Below, one piece after another: positions 35,172 through 45,506 of a stretch of DNA of 64,000 nt. The stretch covers positions 868,001-932,000 of the forward strand of contig CAWHVW010000003.1 of the NCBI GenBank assembly GCA_963832965.1, written 5' to 3'. The translations under genes were made by a program, and so were the position numbers. Numbering within the stretch: position 1 is the stretch's first letter; each line of letters starts with the position of its first letter. A model generated the notes under the pieces. It did no database searches and was not told where the DNA came from. It saw only the letters and a list, made by a program, of their open reading frames with translations. This stretch comes from CAWACP01 sp963832965 (GTDB lineage: Bacteria > Acidobacteriota > Terriglobia > Bryobacterales > Bryobacteraceae).

Positions 35172-37658
35172 TTATTCGGTTCGCAATGCCGTAATGGGGT
35201 CCACGCGTCCCGCGCGACGGGCTGGCAGGTAGTTGGCCAGAATGCCGATCGCCACCAGCGTGACTCCCGCGGCCGCGAAGACGCTCGCGTCGGTGGAGCT
35301 CACTTCGAACAGCAGCGCGGCCAGCAGATGGCCGGAAAGCGCCGCGCCAATGCATCCAACCGCCAGTCCGACCAGAATCGGAATCATGCCCTCGCGCAAA
35401 ACCATTTGCACCAGTTGGCCGGGCGTGGCGCCCAGCGCGGAGCGAACGCCGATTTCCTTTTGGCGGCGCACAATGGCATACGACGCTGCGCCGTACACTC
35501 CGATACTCATCAGCAATAACGCCAGCACGGCGAAGCACGCCAGCAACGACGCCGCGAAGCGGCGATCGCCGACGCCGAGGCGCATCAGCTCGGTCATTTC
35601 CACGATCGGCGATACCGGCAAGTTGGGATCCACCGACTGAATTTCGCGCGGCACTGCACGGCTGAGCAGGGCGCGGTCTCCCGTGCCGCGAACCAGCACG
35701 CCCAGCAGCCTGCCAGGCGTCTGGTACCCGGACGTCTGGTACAAGCTGGTGTAAACGTGCGGAACATCCTTTTCATCCAGGCTGGCCAACTTCACGTTGC
35801 CCACCACGCCCACCACCGTAAACCAGGGCGTCGGCTGCACTCTGCCCCCGCGGATGGCGCGCGCGGAACGAATCCGCTTTCCAAGGGGATCCCGCGTGCC
35901 CCAGAAATGGCGCGCCGCGGTCTCATCCACCAGCACGACCAGGCGCGATTGCGTGTCGTCGGTATCCTGAATCACCCGTCCCCGAACCAGCGGCGCGCCG
36001 ATGGTCCGAAAGAATTCGGGCGTCACGGATACGGGAACCGCTGTGGGAGCGTCGCCGCTTTCGGGGGCGCCTTCCACGCGGTATCCGTCCTGCCGCAGCG
36101 CGCCCTGCAGGGGAACCACGCTGGACAACGCCGCGTTCTCCACGCCCGGCACGGCGCGAAGGCGCCGCACCGTCTCACGAACGAGTGCGGTGCGCGTTTC
36201 GAGCTTGCCGTACATGTCGGCCCTGGGATCGTTGGGCACCGGCAACGAAACGCTTCCCGCGACCAAATGCTCCGAGTTGAACCCCGGATTCACTTGCAGA
36301 AGATTCCAGAACGTCCGCAGCAACACTCCCGCGCCCACCAAGAGCATCAACGACAACGCGACTTCCGCGCCAATGAGCGCCTGGCGGACTTTGCTGTCGT
36401 GCCGCGATCCGGAACCGCCGCGCTCGCGCAATCCGGAAAGCGATGGTTCCACCTCTCCGGTCTGGAACGCCAGCACCAGTCCGAAGAGCACGGTGGTGAG
36501 CAAGGAGAGCGTGAGAGAAAACGCCAGCACGCGCGCATCGACATGAATGCCGTTGAGGCGCGGAAGTTGCGACGGCAACATGGCGATCAGCGACTGCAAA
36601 CCGAGCGTCGCAACCCCGACGCCGGCCGCCGCCGAAAAGAGACTCAGGACTGCCGATTCGGTGAGCAGTTGCCGGACAATTCTCGCGCGGCTGGCGCCCA
36701 ATGCGAGGCGCACGGCGATCTCCCGTTGCCGCGCCGACGCACTGGCTAACAGAAGATTCGCTACATTCACGCAGGCGATTAACAGAATGAACGCCACCGC
36801 CAGCAAGAGCGAAATCAGCAGCGTCCGCGTGTTGCCGACCACGACTTCCTTCAACGGACTCACGGACAGCGTCCAGCCTGAACCGGCCGGATAATCGCTG
36901 CCATAGTCGCGGCGGAGCGAATCACTGAAGGTGGCCAGCCTGGCCTCGGCCTGGGCGAGCGTCATCCCCGGCTTCAACCGGCCAATCATGCCCGGCAACA
37001 CTCGCGCGCTGCGTTGTGCCGGAGGAAACGGATCGCCACGAAAGCCCGCGCTGACGTATACCTCCACCGGACCAGCGCCAGCCGATGAGGGATTCCGAAA
37101 GTCCGGCGGAAGTACGCCCACGATGGTGTACAGATCGGTATCGAGCCGCATTTGATGGCCGAGGACGGCGCGTTCTCCTCCGAACTCGCGGCGCCACAGT
37201 CCATCGGTGATCACCACGGCATCGGCGAATCCTGGCGCAGTGTCGCCGGGCTCGAACAGGCGGCCGAGTTGCGGGCGCGCCCCGAGAATACTGAAATAAT
37301 TGGGACTGACCACCCCAGTCTCCAGTCGCTCGGGATGCTCACCACCGGTCAGGTTGCCCGGCCCCTGGTATACAACCGAGACGGCCGAGAAAACGCCGGC
37401 GCGATCCCGCAGGTCGTCGAACTCCGGAACGGAAAAGCCGACGCTCTTTGCGCCCAGCCCCCGCAGATCGGCGTGCAATACGACCAATTGCTCCGGATGA
37501 TGAAACGGGAGCGGCCGGAAAAGGGTCGCGTTCACTACACTGAAGATCGCGGTATTGGCGCCGATCCCGAGCGCCAGGGTAAGCAACACCGTCGCGGTGA
37601 CGCGCGGCGACTTCCACATGGTTCTGAGCGCGAAACGAACGTCTTGCCAAAGATCCAT
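35172..37658 (-). CDS. ADOP-type ABC transporter permease (MacB/FtsX family)
   Basis: 828 residues: a MacB-PCD domain after the first membrane span (LLTLALGIGANTAIFSVVNA, residues about 22-42), three spans near 270-390 (LLISLLLAVAFILLIACVNVANLL), a second periplasmic domain, and a last FtsX block near 700-800 (SIGVYGAASYAIVRRQKEIGVRSALGATPGQL). Two FtsX repeats in one chain is the acidobacterial duplicated-orphan permease pattern. No ATPase is adjacent. A GGGAGGCC site precedes ATG 37658. The substrate is unknown. Confidence 0.9.
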   Translation of the reverse strand: MDLWQDVRFALRTMWKSPRVTATVLLTLALGIGANTAIFSVVNATLFRPLPFHHPEQLVVLHADLRGLGAKSVGFSVPEFDDLRDRAGVFSAVSVVYQGPGNLTGGEHPERLETGVVSPNYFSILGARPQLGRLFEPGDTAPGFADAVVITDGLWRREFGGERAVLGHQMRLDTDLYTIVGVLPPDFRNPSSAGAGPVEVYVSAGFRGDPFPPAQRSARVLPGMIGRLKPGMTLAQAEARLATFSDSLRRDYGSDYPAGSGWTLSVSPLKEVVVGNTRTLLISLLLAVAFILLIACVNVANLLLASASARQREIAVRLALGASRARIVRQLLTESAVLSLFSAAAGVGVATLGLQSLIAMLPSQLPRLNGIHVDARVLAFSLTLSLLTTVLFGLVLAFQTGEVEPSLSGLRERGGSGSRHDSKVRQALIGAEVALSLMLLVGAGVLLRTFWNLLQVNPGFNSEHLVAGSVSLPVPNDPRADMYGKLETRTALVRETVRRLRAVPGVENAALSSVVPLQGALRQDGYRVEGAPESGDAPTAVPVSVTPEFFRTIGAPLVRGRVIQDTDDTQSRLVVLVDETAARHFWGTRDPLGKRIRSARAIRGGRVQPTPWFTVVGVVGNVKLASLDEKDVPHVYTSLYQTSGYQTPGRLLGVLVRGTGDRALLSRAVPREIQSVDPNLPVSPIVEMTELMRLGVGDRRFAASLLACFAVLALLLMSIGVYGAASYAIVRRQKEIGVRSALGATPGQLVQMVLREGMIPILVGLAVGCIGAALSGHLLAALLFEVSSTDASVFAAAGVTLVAIGILANYLPARRAGRVDPITALRTE

Positions 37659-37947
37659 GGGGCCTCCCAGGGGTATGCAATGGGTGGCACGTTGGGTTCC
37701 TTCCTGGCTTGCGGCTAATCGATTGATTTAGAGGAGCGAGGTTTGTTGATGGACGCGGGCCGATGTCCACTACCGGGATGGCATGTTTCGGGGCCGGACA
37801 GCGCCAGTGGGGCCAGGCATCTCTGCCTGCCGCCTATCGGATCCGTGTTCCGAACAGCAAAGCTGGTCCCTTCTCCCGATGGCAAGACGCTTGGCTGCGC
37901 CGCGGCGGGGCCATCCGGGTACAATGACTCATCGACGAGGTGGACAC

Positions 37948-39351
37948 ATGATTACAGGCACCGAGCCAGCACCGCTGGCGGGCGATCGATCGTTCTTCGG
38001 CCATCCCAAGGGACTTTTCTTCCTGGCGTTCACCGAGGCATGGGAGCGCTTTTCGTTCTACGGAATGGTCGCGCTGCTGGTACTTTATATGGTCAACCAG
38101 TTGTTGCTGCCCGGGCATGTCGAGAAAATTGCCGGTTTCGCCGCTTTCCGCGGCATCCTGGAATCGCTCACGGGAACGCTCACGCCGGTGGGGCTGGGTT
38201 CGCTGATTTTCGGGCTCTATTCGGGCTTCGTCTACTTCACGCCGGTGTTCGGCGGGCTGATTGCCGACCGCTGGATCGGACAGCGCAACGCGGTGGTGAT
38301 AGGCGCCCTGTCGATGAGCGCCGGCCATATTGCGATGGCTTTTGACCGGACCTTCCTGCTCGCCTTGTTGCTGCTGGTGATCGGCTCAGGCCTCCTGAAG
38401 GGCAATATTTCTACCCAGGTTGGGGCGTTGTATCGAGACGATGCGCAGCGAACCAACGGGTTTGCCATCTTCAGCATGGCCATCAATTGTGGCGCGGTCT
38501 TCGGGCCCTTGTTGTGCGGTTTTCTGGCCCAGTATTATGGTTGGCATTATGGCTTTGGCGCGGCTGCGATCCTGATGCTGGGCGGCCTGGCAACCTATCT
38601 CTGCGGCTACCGGTATCTGCCCGCCAGAGTGGACCGGCGCGGGCAAAACAGCGAACGTCTTACTCCCGCCGACTGGCGCGTTATGCGCGCGCTGGTCGCT
38701 GTCATCCTCATCACGGTATTCCAGTCGATCAGCTATTACCAGGTGTACAACGTGTTCAAGATCTGGATCCAGGAACATGTCGATCTCAGCGTCGGTTCCT
38801 TTAGAGTCCCGGTGCCATGGTTTCAGTCCATTGACCCGCTGGTGAGCATTCTGGCCGTACCGGTGCTTTTCTGGCTATGGCGGCTGCAAGCGACGCATCG
38901 CGGTGAATCCGGGGAACTCGCCAAAATCGGCATTGGCGCATGGATCGCCGCAGCCAGCCACCTGATCCTCGTAGCGGCCATCGTGTCCGCCAGGGGCGAA
39001 CGCATAAATCTAATCTGGCCGACACTTTGCGCGGCGGGAATGGGCGTGGCTTTCCTCTACTACTGGCCCACATTACTGGCGCTGGTCTCCCGGGCCGCGC
39101 CAGCCCGCGTCAACGCGACCATGATGGGGATCGCCTTCCTGTCTTTGTTTTTGGCGAACAATCTCATCGGTTGGATTGGAGGGTTCTACGAACGAATGGG
39201 CCCTGCGCCGTTCTGGTTGCTCCATGCAGCGATCGCCTGCACGGGTGGCCTGTTGGTCCTGCTCTTCGGACGCCGCCTCAGGCGAGCGCTTGACACAAGC
39301 ACACCGCAGCCAATGCGCCCATCAGCGATGACGCTTGAGGTGGAAAGCTGA
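37948..39351 (+). CDS. POT/PTR2-family proton-dependent oligopeptide transporter
   Basis: 467 residues with 12 or more membrane spans. The PTR2 signatures are clear: FFLAFTEAWERFSFYGMVALLVLYM (ExxERFxxY motif in span 1), GGLIADRWIGQRNAVVIGAL and LLKGNISTQVGALYR (GxGxxK/GNxxxQ region), FAIFSMAINCGAVFGPLLCGFL. It imports di- and tripeptides driven by protons. ATG 37948 follows GAGG; the frame upstream to 37783 is not conserved. It is divergent from the ABC permease, with 290 bp between them and no other gene there. Confidence 0.9.
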   Translation: MITGTEPAPLAGDRSFFGHPKGLFFLAFTEAWERFSFYGMVALLVLYMVNQLLLPGHVEKIAGFAAFRGILESLTGTLTPVGLGSLIFGLYSGFVYFTPVFGGLIADRWIGQRNAVVIGALSMSAGHIAMAFDRTFLLALLLLVIGSGLLKGNISTQVGALYRDDAQRTNGFAIFSMAINCGAVFGPLLCGFLAQYYGWHYGFGAAAILMLGGLATYLCGYRYLPARVDRRGQNSERLTPADWRVMRALVAVILITVFQSISYYQVYNVFKIWIQEHVDLSVGSFRVPVPWFQSIDPLVSILAVPVLFWLWRLQATHRGESGELAKIGIGAWIAAASHLILVAAIVSARGERINLIWPTLCAAGMGVAFLYYWPTLLALVSRAAPARVNATMMGIAFLSLFLANNLIGWIGGFYERMGPAPFWLLHAAIACTGGLLVLLFGRRLRRALDTSTPQPMRPSAMTLEVES

Positions 39352-39534
39352 TCGCAAGCGGATGCCTGGCTGGCGGCGCGATATCGCGAAGCGCAGCCCT
39401 TTTCAGCCTGCTCTTCGAAATTGCTCGAACTCCTTACAAATAAGTTGTGCGGACAAGGAATGGTTGGTGGGGCACCCGGAAAGAGCCGCGCAGGTTCCTC
39501 CAGGCACTCTCCGTCATGCCTGGCAAAGAGCCCT

Positions 39535-40689
39535 TCACGCGCCCTCGCGCGTCTTCAGCAACTGCCTCGCGATGACCAGCCGCTGGATTTCGCTGGTGCC
39601 TTCGCCGATGGTGCAGAGCTTGACGTCGCGGTAGAACTTCTCCACCGGGTAATCCTTGATGAAGCCGTAGCCTCCGTGCACCTGCAGCGCGTCGTCGCAC
39701 ACGCGCACGGCCATCTCGGAGGCGAACAGCTTGGCCATGGCGGACTCTTTGGTCACCCGGCGATCGTGGTCCTTGAGCCAGGCGGCGCGGAACACCAGCA
39801 GACGGGCCGCCTCGATGTTCGTCGCCATGTCCACCAGCTTGTGCTGGATGGCCTGAAATTCCGAGATAAAGCGCCCGAATTGTTTGCGGTGCTGGGAGTA
39901 CTTGAGGGCGGCCTCGTAGGCGCCCTGCGCGGTCCCCACAGCCAGCGCGGCGATGGAGATGCGCCCACCGTCGAGGATGCGGAGAGAATCAACGAAGCCT
40001 TCGCCGGCCTTGCCGAGGAGTTGCGATTCGGGGAGGCGGCAATCGGTAAACAGCACTTCGCTGGTGGAGCTGGCGCGCATGCCCAGCTTGTTTTCCTTGC
40101 GGCCCGGACGGAAGCCGGGCCATCCGGCCTCAATGATGAACGCCGAGATGCCGTGGTTCGAGGCGGCGCGATCGGTGACCGCCATGGCCACGCAGACCTG
40201 TGCGTCGTGCGCATTGGTGGTGAAGGTCTTGCTGCCGTTCAGGACCCAGCAGCCATTTTCGTGCACGGCCGTGGTGCGGGTGCCCGCGGCGTCGGACCCT
40301 GCCTCCGGCTCGGTGAGGGACCAGCAGCCCAGCCACTCGCCGGAAGCGAGCTTCGGGATGTAGCGCTGCTTTTGCTCGCCGGTGCCGGCCACGAAGATGT
40401 GATTGGTGCAGAGGGAATTGTGAGCGGCGACGATGAGGCCCACCGATGGGTCCACGCGGGAGAGTTCCTCGATGATGACGGCGTAGTCGATGTAGGTGAG
40501 GCCGGCTCCGCCGAGATCCTCCGGGAAGATGGCTCCCAGCAGGCCCATTTCAGCCGCTTTTTGGATGGCTTCGCGGGGGAAGGTCTGGGTTTCGTCCCAG
40601 CGGGCGGCGTGCGGACGGATTTCGGCTTCGGCGAACTCGCGCACGCTCTTGCGCAACTGCTGCTGTTCGGCGGTGATCTCGAATTCCAT
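39535..40689 (-). CDS. Acyl-CoA dehydrogenase
   Basis: 384 residues: N-terminal helical domain, the FAD-binding segment CWSLTEPEAGSDAAGTRTTA and WVLNGSKTFTTNA, and the C-terminal signature QVHGGYGFIKDYPVEKFYRDVKLCTIGEGTSEIQRLVIAR. The Glu in GEGTSE is the expected catalytic base. It is most like short/branched-chain dehydrogenases; the exact substrate cannot be read. The 183 bp between it and the POT gene hold no gene. Confidence 0.93.
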   Translation of the reverse strand: MEFEITAEQQQLRKSVREFAEAEIRPHAARWDETQTFPREAIQKAAEMGLLGAIFPEDLGGAGLTYIDYAVIIEELSRVDPSVGLIVAAHNSLCTNHIFVAGTGEQKQRYIPKLASGEWLGCWSLTEPEAGSDAAGTRTTAVHENGCWVLNGSKTFTTNAHDAQVCVAMAVTDRAASNHGISAFIIEAGWPGFRPGRKENKLGMRASSTSEVLFTDCRLPESQLLGKAGEGFVDSLRILDGGRISIAALAVGTAQGAYEAALKYSQHRKQFGRFISEFQAIQHKLVDMATNIEAARLLVFRAAWLKDHDRRVTKESAMAKLFASEMAVRVCDDALQVHGGYGFIKDYPVEKFYRDVKLCTIGEGTSEIQRLVIARQLLKTREGA

Positions 40690-40700
40690 GGGTCAGCCCA

Positions 40701-40724
40701 GGCAGCGCATGGCGCTGCCCCACT
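40701..40724 (+). repeat. Palindromic intergenic repeat
   Basis: GGCAGCGCATGGCGCTGCC followed by CCACT lies between the acyl-CoA dehydrogenase start and the end of the oxidoreductase gene. It belongs to the same family as 18515, 49926, 52887 and 54318, here with C in place of G in the arms. Confidence 0.75.
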
Positions 40725-40730
40725 TGGAAC

Positions 40731-41936
40731 TTAGACGATTCGTTCGTTCTCTGCGTCCCAGTTTACCGTGCGCCGCTCGCGGTAGCTTTCCACGGCCATG
40801 CGGCAGGCGATGGAGACGCGCCAGCCGAGGTCGAACGGGCAGGCCGGCTCGCGGGTGAGGCGAATCGAATCGAGGAAATCCCGCATGTGCGCGTTGAGGG
40901 CGGTGGGGGTGCGGCCGGTTTCCTCGGCTCCCTGCGGACGATTCACCTTCTGAGGGAGGTAGCGGAGGTGCTGGCCGCGCAGTAACGTTCCGTCTGTCCC
41001 CAGGATTTCTTCGGTGACGCCTGGCTGGTTGTTGCCGAAACCGGAGTCCCAGGTGATGAGCATTTGCTCGGGCTGCTGGAGCGCGACGCTCATGGTGTCG
41101 GGCACCTCGCGGCCATCCTGCCGCCACAGGTATATGCCACCGGTCATGGTGGCGGACGCGGGAATGCCGAGGTTCAGCGCTTTGTACCAGAAGGCGAGCT
41201 GGTGGCACATGTTCTCGTGGACGTTGCCGCCGGAGTAGTCGTCGAAGAAACGCCAGTTGATGTAGCGGTGGGGGTCGAAGGGACGGTCCGGGGCGTCGCC
41301 GAGAAACGCTTCCCAGTGAATGCTGGCGGGCGTCATGTCGGGGTACACGGGGCGGGACCACTGCGGCTTTCCGTGCGGCGTGTTCCGGTACATGCGCATG
41401 TTGATGGCGGTGATGCGGCCCACTTTGCCCGAGGCGAGGAACGCGCCGGCGTCGGCAAGGTGCCCGGACGAGCAGCTTTGGTGGCCGATCTGGACCAGCA
41501 GGTTGGAGGCATTCTGAAACGCCGCGCGCATCCGCCGGGCGTGGTCCACGGTGAATGCCATGGTCTTTTCCTGGTAGACGTGTTTGCCGGCGTCGAGCGC
41601 GTCGACGAAGTGCCGGCAGTGCAGGTGCTGCGGGGTGGCGATGATTACCGCATCGATGGATTTGTCATCGAGCAGACGGCGATAGTCGGAGTACGCGGCG
41701 GCCGAGGGCACTACCCGCCTGGCGTCTTCGAGACGGCGCGTGTAGACGTCGGCGAGAGCACCGACTTCCGTGTTGGGGCAGCGCAGCGCCTGCAGGAGCA
41801 GCTCGTTGCCGCGCGCGCCGCAGCCGATTACGCCCAGCCGCAGGCGATCGCTGGCTCCGGCCACTCGCTGGGCAGGCAGGGCGAGGGTGCCGGCGAGGCC
41901 GGTCATTTTCTCGAGGAACTGGCGCCGGGAATCCAT
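40731..41936 (-). CDS. Gfo/Idh/MocA-family oxidoreductase with twin-arginine signal
   Basis: About 401 residues. DSRRQFLEKMTGLAGTLALP is a Tat signal, so it is folded with NAD(P) in the cytoplasm and exported. RLRLGVIGCGARGNEL is the Rossmann motif; VIIATPQHLH and KHVYQEKTMAFT (EKP-like motif, here EKT) follow, and the C-terminal domain includes HENMCHQLAFWYKAL. Family members oxidise sugars or related polyols. A GTG nine bases upstream of ATG 41936 could also be the start. Confidence 0.85.
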   Translation of the reverse strand: MDSRRQFLEKMTGLAGTLALPAQRVAGASDRLRLGVIGCGARGNELLLQALRCPNTEVGALADVYTRRLEDARRVVPSAAAYSDYRRLLDDKSIDAVIIATPQHLHCRHFVDALDAGKHVYQEKTMAFTVDHARRMRAAFQNASNLLVQIGHQSCSSGHLADAGAFLASGKVGRITAINMRMYRNTPHGKPQWSRPVYPDMTPASIHWEAFLGDAPDRPFDPHRYINWRFFDDYSGGNVHENMCHQLAFWYKALNLGIPASATMTGGIYLWRQDGREVPDTMSVALQQPEQMLITWDSGFGNNQPGVTEEILGTDGTLLRGQHLRYLPQKVNRPQGAEETGRTPTALNAHMRDFLDSIRLTREPACPFDLGWRVSIACRMAVESYRERRTVNWDAENERIV

Positions 41937-41983
41937 TGACAGCACTTTATCTTAGCGCGCCTGATTTTGCCGATACGCAATAC

Positions 41984-44900
41984 ATGATTCCGGCCTGGAG
42001 CAGGGAATCTCCAAAGATGAAATTCGGTTTGGCGCTCACGTTTGTGGCGCTGGCCACGGGGATTGGCGTCGCCGGTTATCGCTATCGGCGCGCGCAGGAA
42101 AACATACTGGAGTCCGGGGTGCGCAATCAGCTTTCGGCGATTGCGGATCTGAAAGTCCAGCAGATTGTCGCGTGGCGGAACGAACGCATTGGTGACGCGG
42201 TGGTGATTGCCGACAATCCGGCACTAACGGCGTTGCCGGCACGGGGGGACGACAGCGCGCCGCGGGGGTGGCTGGAGAGCTTTCGGAGGGTCAACGGATA
42301 CGCGGAAATTGCGGTGCTGGGAGGGAACGGGCAAGTTCGCCTGACCGCATCCGGACGCGCATTTCCGGTGGATGACGCAGTGATGTCGCTGGGCCGGGAA
42401 GCCCTCGAGAGCGGGCGAGTGGCCATGTCGGACCTGCAACGGCGCGAGGGGGGTCCGGTTTACCTCGACTTTGCCGCGCCCGTTCGGCGAGGAAGCGCCG
42501 TGGTGGTGCTGCGCGCGGAGGCGGCCACATTTTTGTACCCGGCGATGCAGACCTGGCCGGTGCCCAGCCGCACGGCGGAGATCGAGCTGGTGGCCGTGCG
42601 CGGGGGCCGGATCCTGTTCCTGAACGAGCTTCGCTGGAAGAAGGACACGGCGCTGCGATTCGCACTGGCGCCACGGAACAACCTGCCGGCGGCGATGGCC
42701 GTTCGCGGAATGGCGGGAGTCCGCGAGGGGGTGGATTATCGCGGCGTTCCCGTTCTGGCGGCGCTGCGCAGGATTCCGGACACGCCGTGGGCCCTGGTGG
42801 CGAAGATGGACGATGCGGAAGCGAACGCGCCCTGGCGCCAGCGCTCCCTGATGATGATGGTCATCGCGGGGCTGCTGCTGGCCGGCTGCGCGACCGTATT
42901 CGGACTGGTCTGGCGTCTGCAGCAGGGACGGCTCCGCCGGCTGCGCCTGGCGGCGGACCTCGAGCGCAGAGCTTTGGAAGGGCGCTACGCCCATTTGCGC
43001 AGCCAGGTGAACGATATTGTCCTGCTCATCGACGGGGAAGGAAAGATCGTGGAGGCCAACGATCGCGCGGTAGAGGCGTATGGCTACACCCGCGAAGAAC
43101 TCACGCGGATGTCCGTTCGCGATCTGCGGAGCGCAAACGGGCAGGGGGCATTGGCGGAGGTCTGGCGAACGGTGGTGAAGCAGGGGTGGGCGGTGTCCGA
43201 GGCGGAACATCGGCGCAAGGACGGCTCCGCGATGCCCGTGGAAGCCAGTGCGCGAGTGGTGGACCTGGACGGCAGGCACTACTGCCAGAGCGTGATTCGG
43301 GACGTCAGCGAGCGGAAGCGCGGGGAAGAAGAACTGCGCCGGGTGACGCGGGCGCTGCGGGTGTTGTCGGCGTGCAACCAGGCGGTGGTGCGCTCCGCGG
43401 ACGAGGACAGTCTCTACCGGGAGGTGTGCGAAGCGATCACCGGGGTGGCGGATTATGCGATGGCGTGGATCGGAGCGCCGGAAGACGATGCCGGGAGGGC
43501 GGTGCGGGTGGTAAAGGCAGCCGGGCGCGGGAAAGCCTATCTGGATTCCATCGATATTTCGTGGGCCGATGAGCCGCGGGGGCGCGGCCCGGTGGGCACC
43601 TGCCTGCGCACCGGCGAGATCGTGTTGTGCGGCGACGCCACGCTGGACGCCAGCTTCGAGCCGTGGCGGACGCGGGCGGGCGATTACGGGCTGAAGGCGC
43701 TCATCTCGCTGCCGCTCCGGTGCGACGGGGCGGTTTTCGCGGCGCTCAGCATATACGCCGCCGAGCCGGACGCATTCCATCCCGAGGAACGGCGCCTGCT
43801 GGAGGAGCTGGCGATGGATGTCTCCTACGGCGTGGAGACGCGCCGCCGGCGCCGCGAGCAGGCACGGGCGGAGGAGGCGGTGCGGCAGTCCGAGATGGAG
43901 TTCCGGGCATTGTTCGACAACGCCAATGACGCGGTATTCATTGTCGACACCGGCTGCCGGTTTCTGGAGGTGAACCGCGTGGCTTGCGAATGTCTCGGCT
44001 ACAGCCGCGACGACTTGCTCCACATGGCCATCCCGGACATCGATGGGACCGCGTACGCGGCGTTCGGCGGGGAACAGTTCGCGGGAATGATGGAAAACGG
44101 ACGAGCTCTGGTGGAGACGGTGCACATCCGCCGGGACGGGTCCCGGTTCCCGGTGGAGATCAACAGCCGCCAGTTCGAATACCGGGGAGCGGCGGCGCTG
44201 CTGAGCGTGGCGCGGGACATCAGCGAGCGGGAGCGGGCGAGGGCCGAAGCGGAGAAGCACACCGCCGAACTGGAGCGCGCCCGCGCGGAAGCGGAAGACG
44301 CAAGCCGCGCCAAGAGCCGTTTCCTGGCGCACATGAGCCATGAGATCCGCACGCCGCTGCATGGCATTATCGGCATGATCGGGCTGTTGCTGGACACCGC
44401 TTTGAACGGCGATCAGAAAGAATTCGGCGAAACCGCGCGCACTTCGGCGCAGGCGCTGCTGGGGCTGGTTAACGACCTGCTCGATCTTTCCCTGATCGAG
44501 ACCGGCAAAGCGGAAATGGAGATGGGCCGCTTCGATCTGGCGGCTTGTCTGGAGGAGGCGGGCGAGCTGCTGGCGCCGCAGGCTCGCGCCAAAGGGCTCG
44601 AATACGTCTTTGACGCCGAGATGGAGCGCCGGCTGGTGATGGGGGACGCCGCGCGCCTCCGCCAGATTGCCGTGAGCCTGCTGAGCAACGCCATCAAATT
44701 CACCGAGCGCGGCCGCGTGACGCTGCGGGTGCGGAGCGTGCCCTCCGCTGGCGGACGGGCGGTGTACCAGATTGCGGTGGAAGACACCGGGCCGGGAATC
44801 GCGGAAGACAAGCTGCCACTGCTGTTCGGGACCTTCACCCAGCTGGATTCGTCGCTGGCAAGGAAGCATGAGGGCGCCGGTTTGGGTCTGGCCATTTCCC

Positions 44901-45382
44901 GCCAGCTCGCGGAACTGATGGGCGGGACCCTTACGGTGACCAGCCGGTTGGGGGTTGGCTCGGTTTTCCTGCTGACACTGCCGCTGGGAACGATTCAGAC
45001 CGGCTCCGGTGAGCGCGTGCGGCACGTGCTGCTGGTGGAAGACAACCGCGTCAATCAGAGGCTGGGGGTGCGCACCCTGGAGAAACTGGGCTGCCACGCC
45101 GATGTCGCCGCCAACGGGCGGGAGGCCGTGGAGATGGTCCGGAAATCCTCCTACGACCTGATCCTCATGGACTGCCGGATGCCGGAAATGGATGGTTACG
45201 CGGCCACCCGCGAGATTCGCAGCGAAGAGACCGCCGGTATCCGGGTTCCCATCATCGCGCTGACCGCCCATGCGGTGGGCGGGGCGCGTGAAGAATGCCT
45301 CGAGGCCGGAATGGATGACTTTGTCTCCAAGCCGGTGGCTCCGGGCGAGCTGGAACGCGTCCTGCACCGCTGGGGCGGTTGA
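41984..45382 (+). CDS. Hybrid sensor histidine kinase with extracytoplasmic sensor, PAS, GAF, PAS and receiver
   Basis: About 1132 residues. Membrane spans near 15-30 and 290-310 flank a sensor of about 260 residues. Then PAS (about 335-445), GAF (460-620, CRTGEIVLCGDATLD), PAS (635-750), HisKA (MSHEIRTPLHGIIGMIGLLL), HATPase (LLSNAIKFTERGRV, DTGPGI, GAGLGLAIS) and a receiver (ILMDCRMPEMDGY). No output domain and no regulator gene are adjacent, so it probably signals through a phosphotransfer partner elsewhere. The start could also be ATG 42017. Confidence 0.9.
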   Translation: MIPAWSRESPKMKFGLALTFVALATGIGVAGYRYRRAQENILESGVRNQLSAIADLKVQQIVAWRNERIGDAVVIADNPALTALPARGDDSAPRGWLESFRRVNGYAEIAVLGGNGQVRLTASGRAFPVDDAVMSLGREALESGRVAMSDLQRREGGPVYLDFAAPVRRGSAVVVLRAEAATFLYPAMQTWPVPSRTAEIELVAVRGGRILFLNELRWKKDTALRFALAPRNNLPAAMAVRGMAGVREGVDYRGVPVLAALRRIPDTPWALVAKMDDAEANAPWRQRSLMMMVIAGLLLAGCATVFGLVWRLQQGRLRRLRLAADLERRALEGRYAHLRSQVNDIVLLIDGEGKIVEANDRAVEAYGYTREELTRMSVRDLRSANGQGALAEVWRTVVKQGWAVSEAEHRRKDGSAMPVEASARVVDLDGRHYCQSVIRDVSERKRGEEELRRVTRALRVLSACNQAVVRSADEDSLYREVCEAITGVADYAMAWIGAPEDDAGRAVRVVKAAGRGKAYLDSIDISWADEPRGRGPVGTCLRTGEIVLCGDATLDASFEPWRTRAGDYGLKALISLPLRCDGAVFAALSIYAAEPDAFHPEERRLLEELAMDVSYGVETRRRRREQARAEEAVRQSEMEFRALFDNANDAVFIVDTGCRFLEVNRVACECLGYSRDDLLHMAIPDIDGTAYAAFGGEQFAGMMENGRALVETVHIRRDGSRFPVEINSRQFEYRGAAALLSVARDISERERARAEAEKHTAELERARAEAEDASRAKSRFLAHMSHEIRTPLHGIIGMIGLLLDTALNGDQKEFGETARTSAQALLGLVNDLLDLSLIETGKAEMEMGRFDLAACLEEAGELLAPQARAKGLEYVFDAEMERRLVMGDAARLRQIAVSLLSNAIKFTERGRVTLRVRSVPSAGGRAVYQIAVEDTGPGIAEDKLPLLFGTFTQLDSSLARKHEGAGLGLAISRQLAELMGGTLTVTSRLGVGSVFLLTLPLGTIQTGSGERVRHVLLVEDNRVNQRLGVRTLEKLGCHADVAANGREAVEMVRKSSYDLILMDCRMPEMDGYAATREIRSEETAGIRVPIIALTAHAVGGAREECLEAGMDDFVSKPVAPGELERVLHRWGG

Positions 45383-45400
45383 TCGCGTGATCCAGGCTGG

Positions 45401-45457
45401 CAGGCTGCCGGTCCGCCGCTCCGTCACCGTCGCGGTTCGGTAAGCGCCTGCAAACTG
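45401..45457 (+). repeat. Core of the MITE-like element
   Basis: GCAGGCTGCC (like one terminal repeat) is followed by CCGCTCCGTCACCGTCGCGG and TTCGGTAAGCGCCTGCAAAC. The remainder of the element is absent. It lies between two hybrid kinase genes, in a gap of 124 bp with no gene. Confidence 0.7.
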
Positions 45458-45506
45458 AGTTTCATTCTCTAGTACTAAACCCCCGTTAAGCCTAAAGCGA
45501 AATACT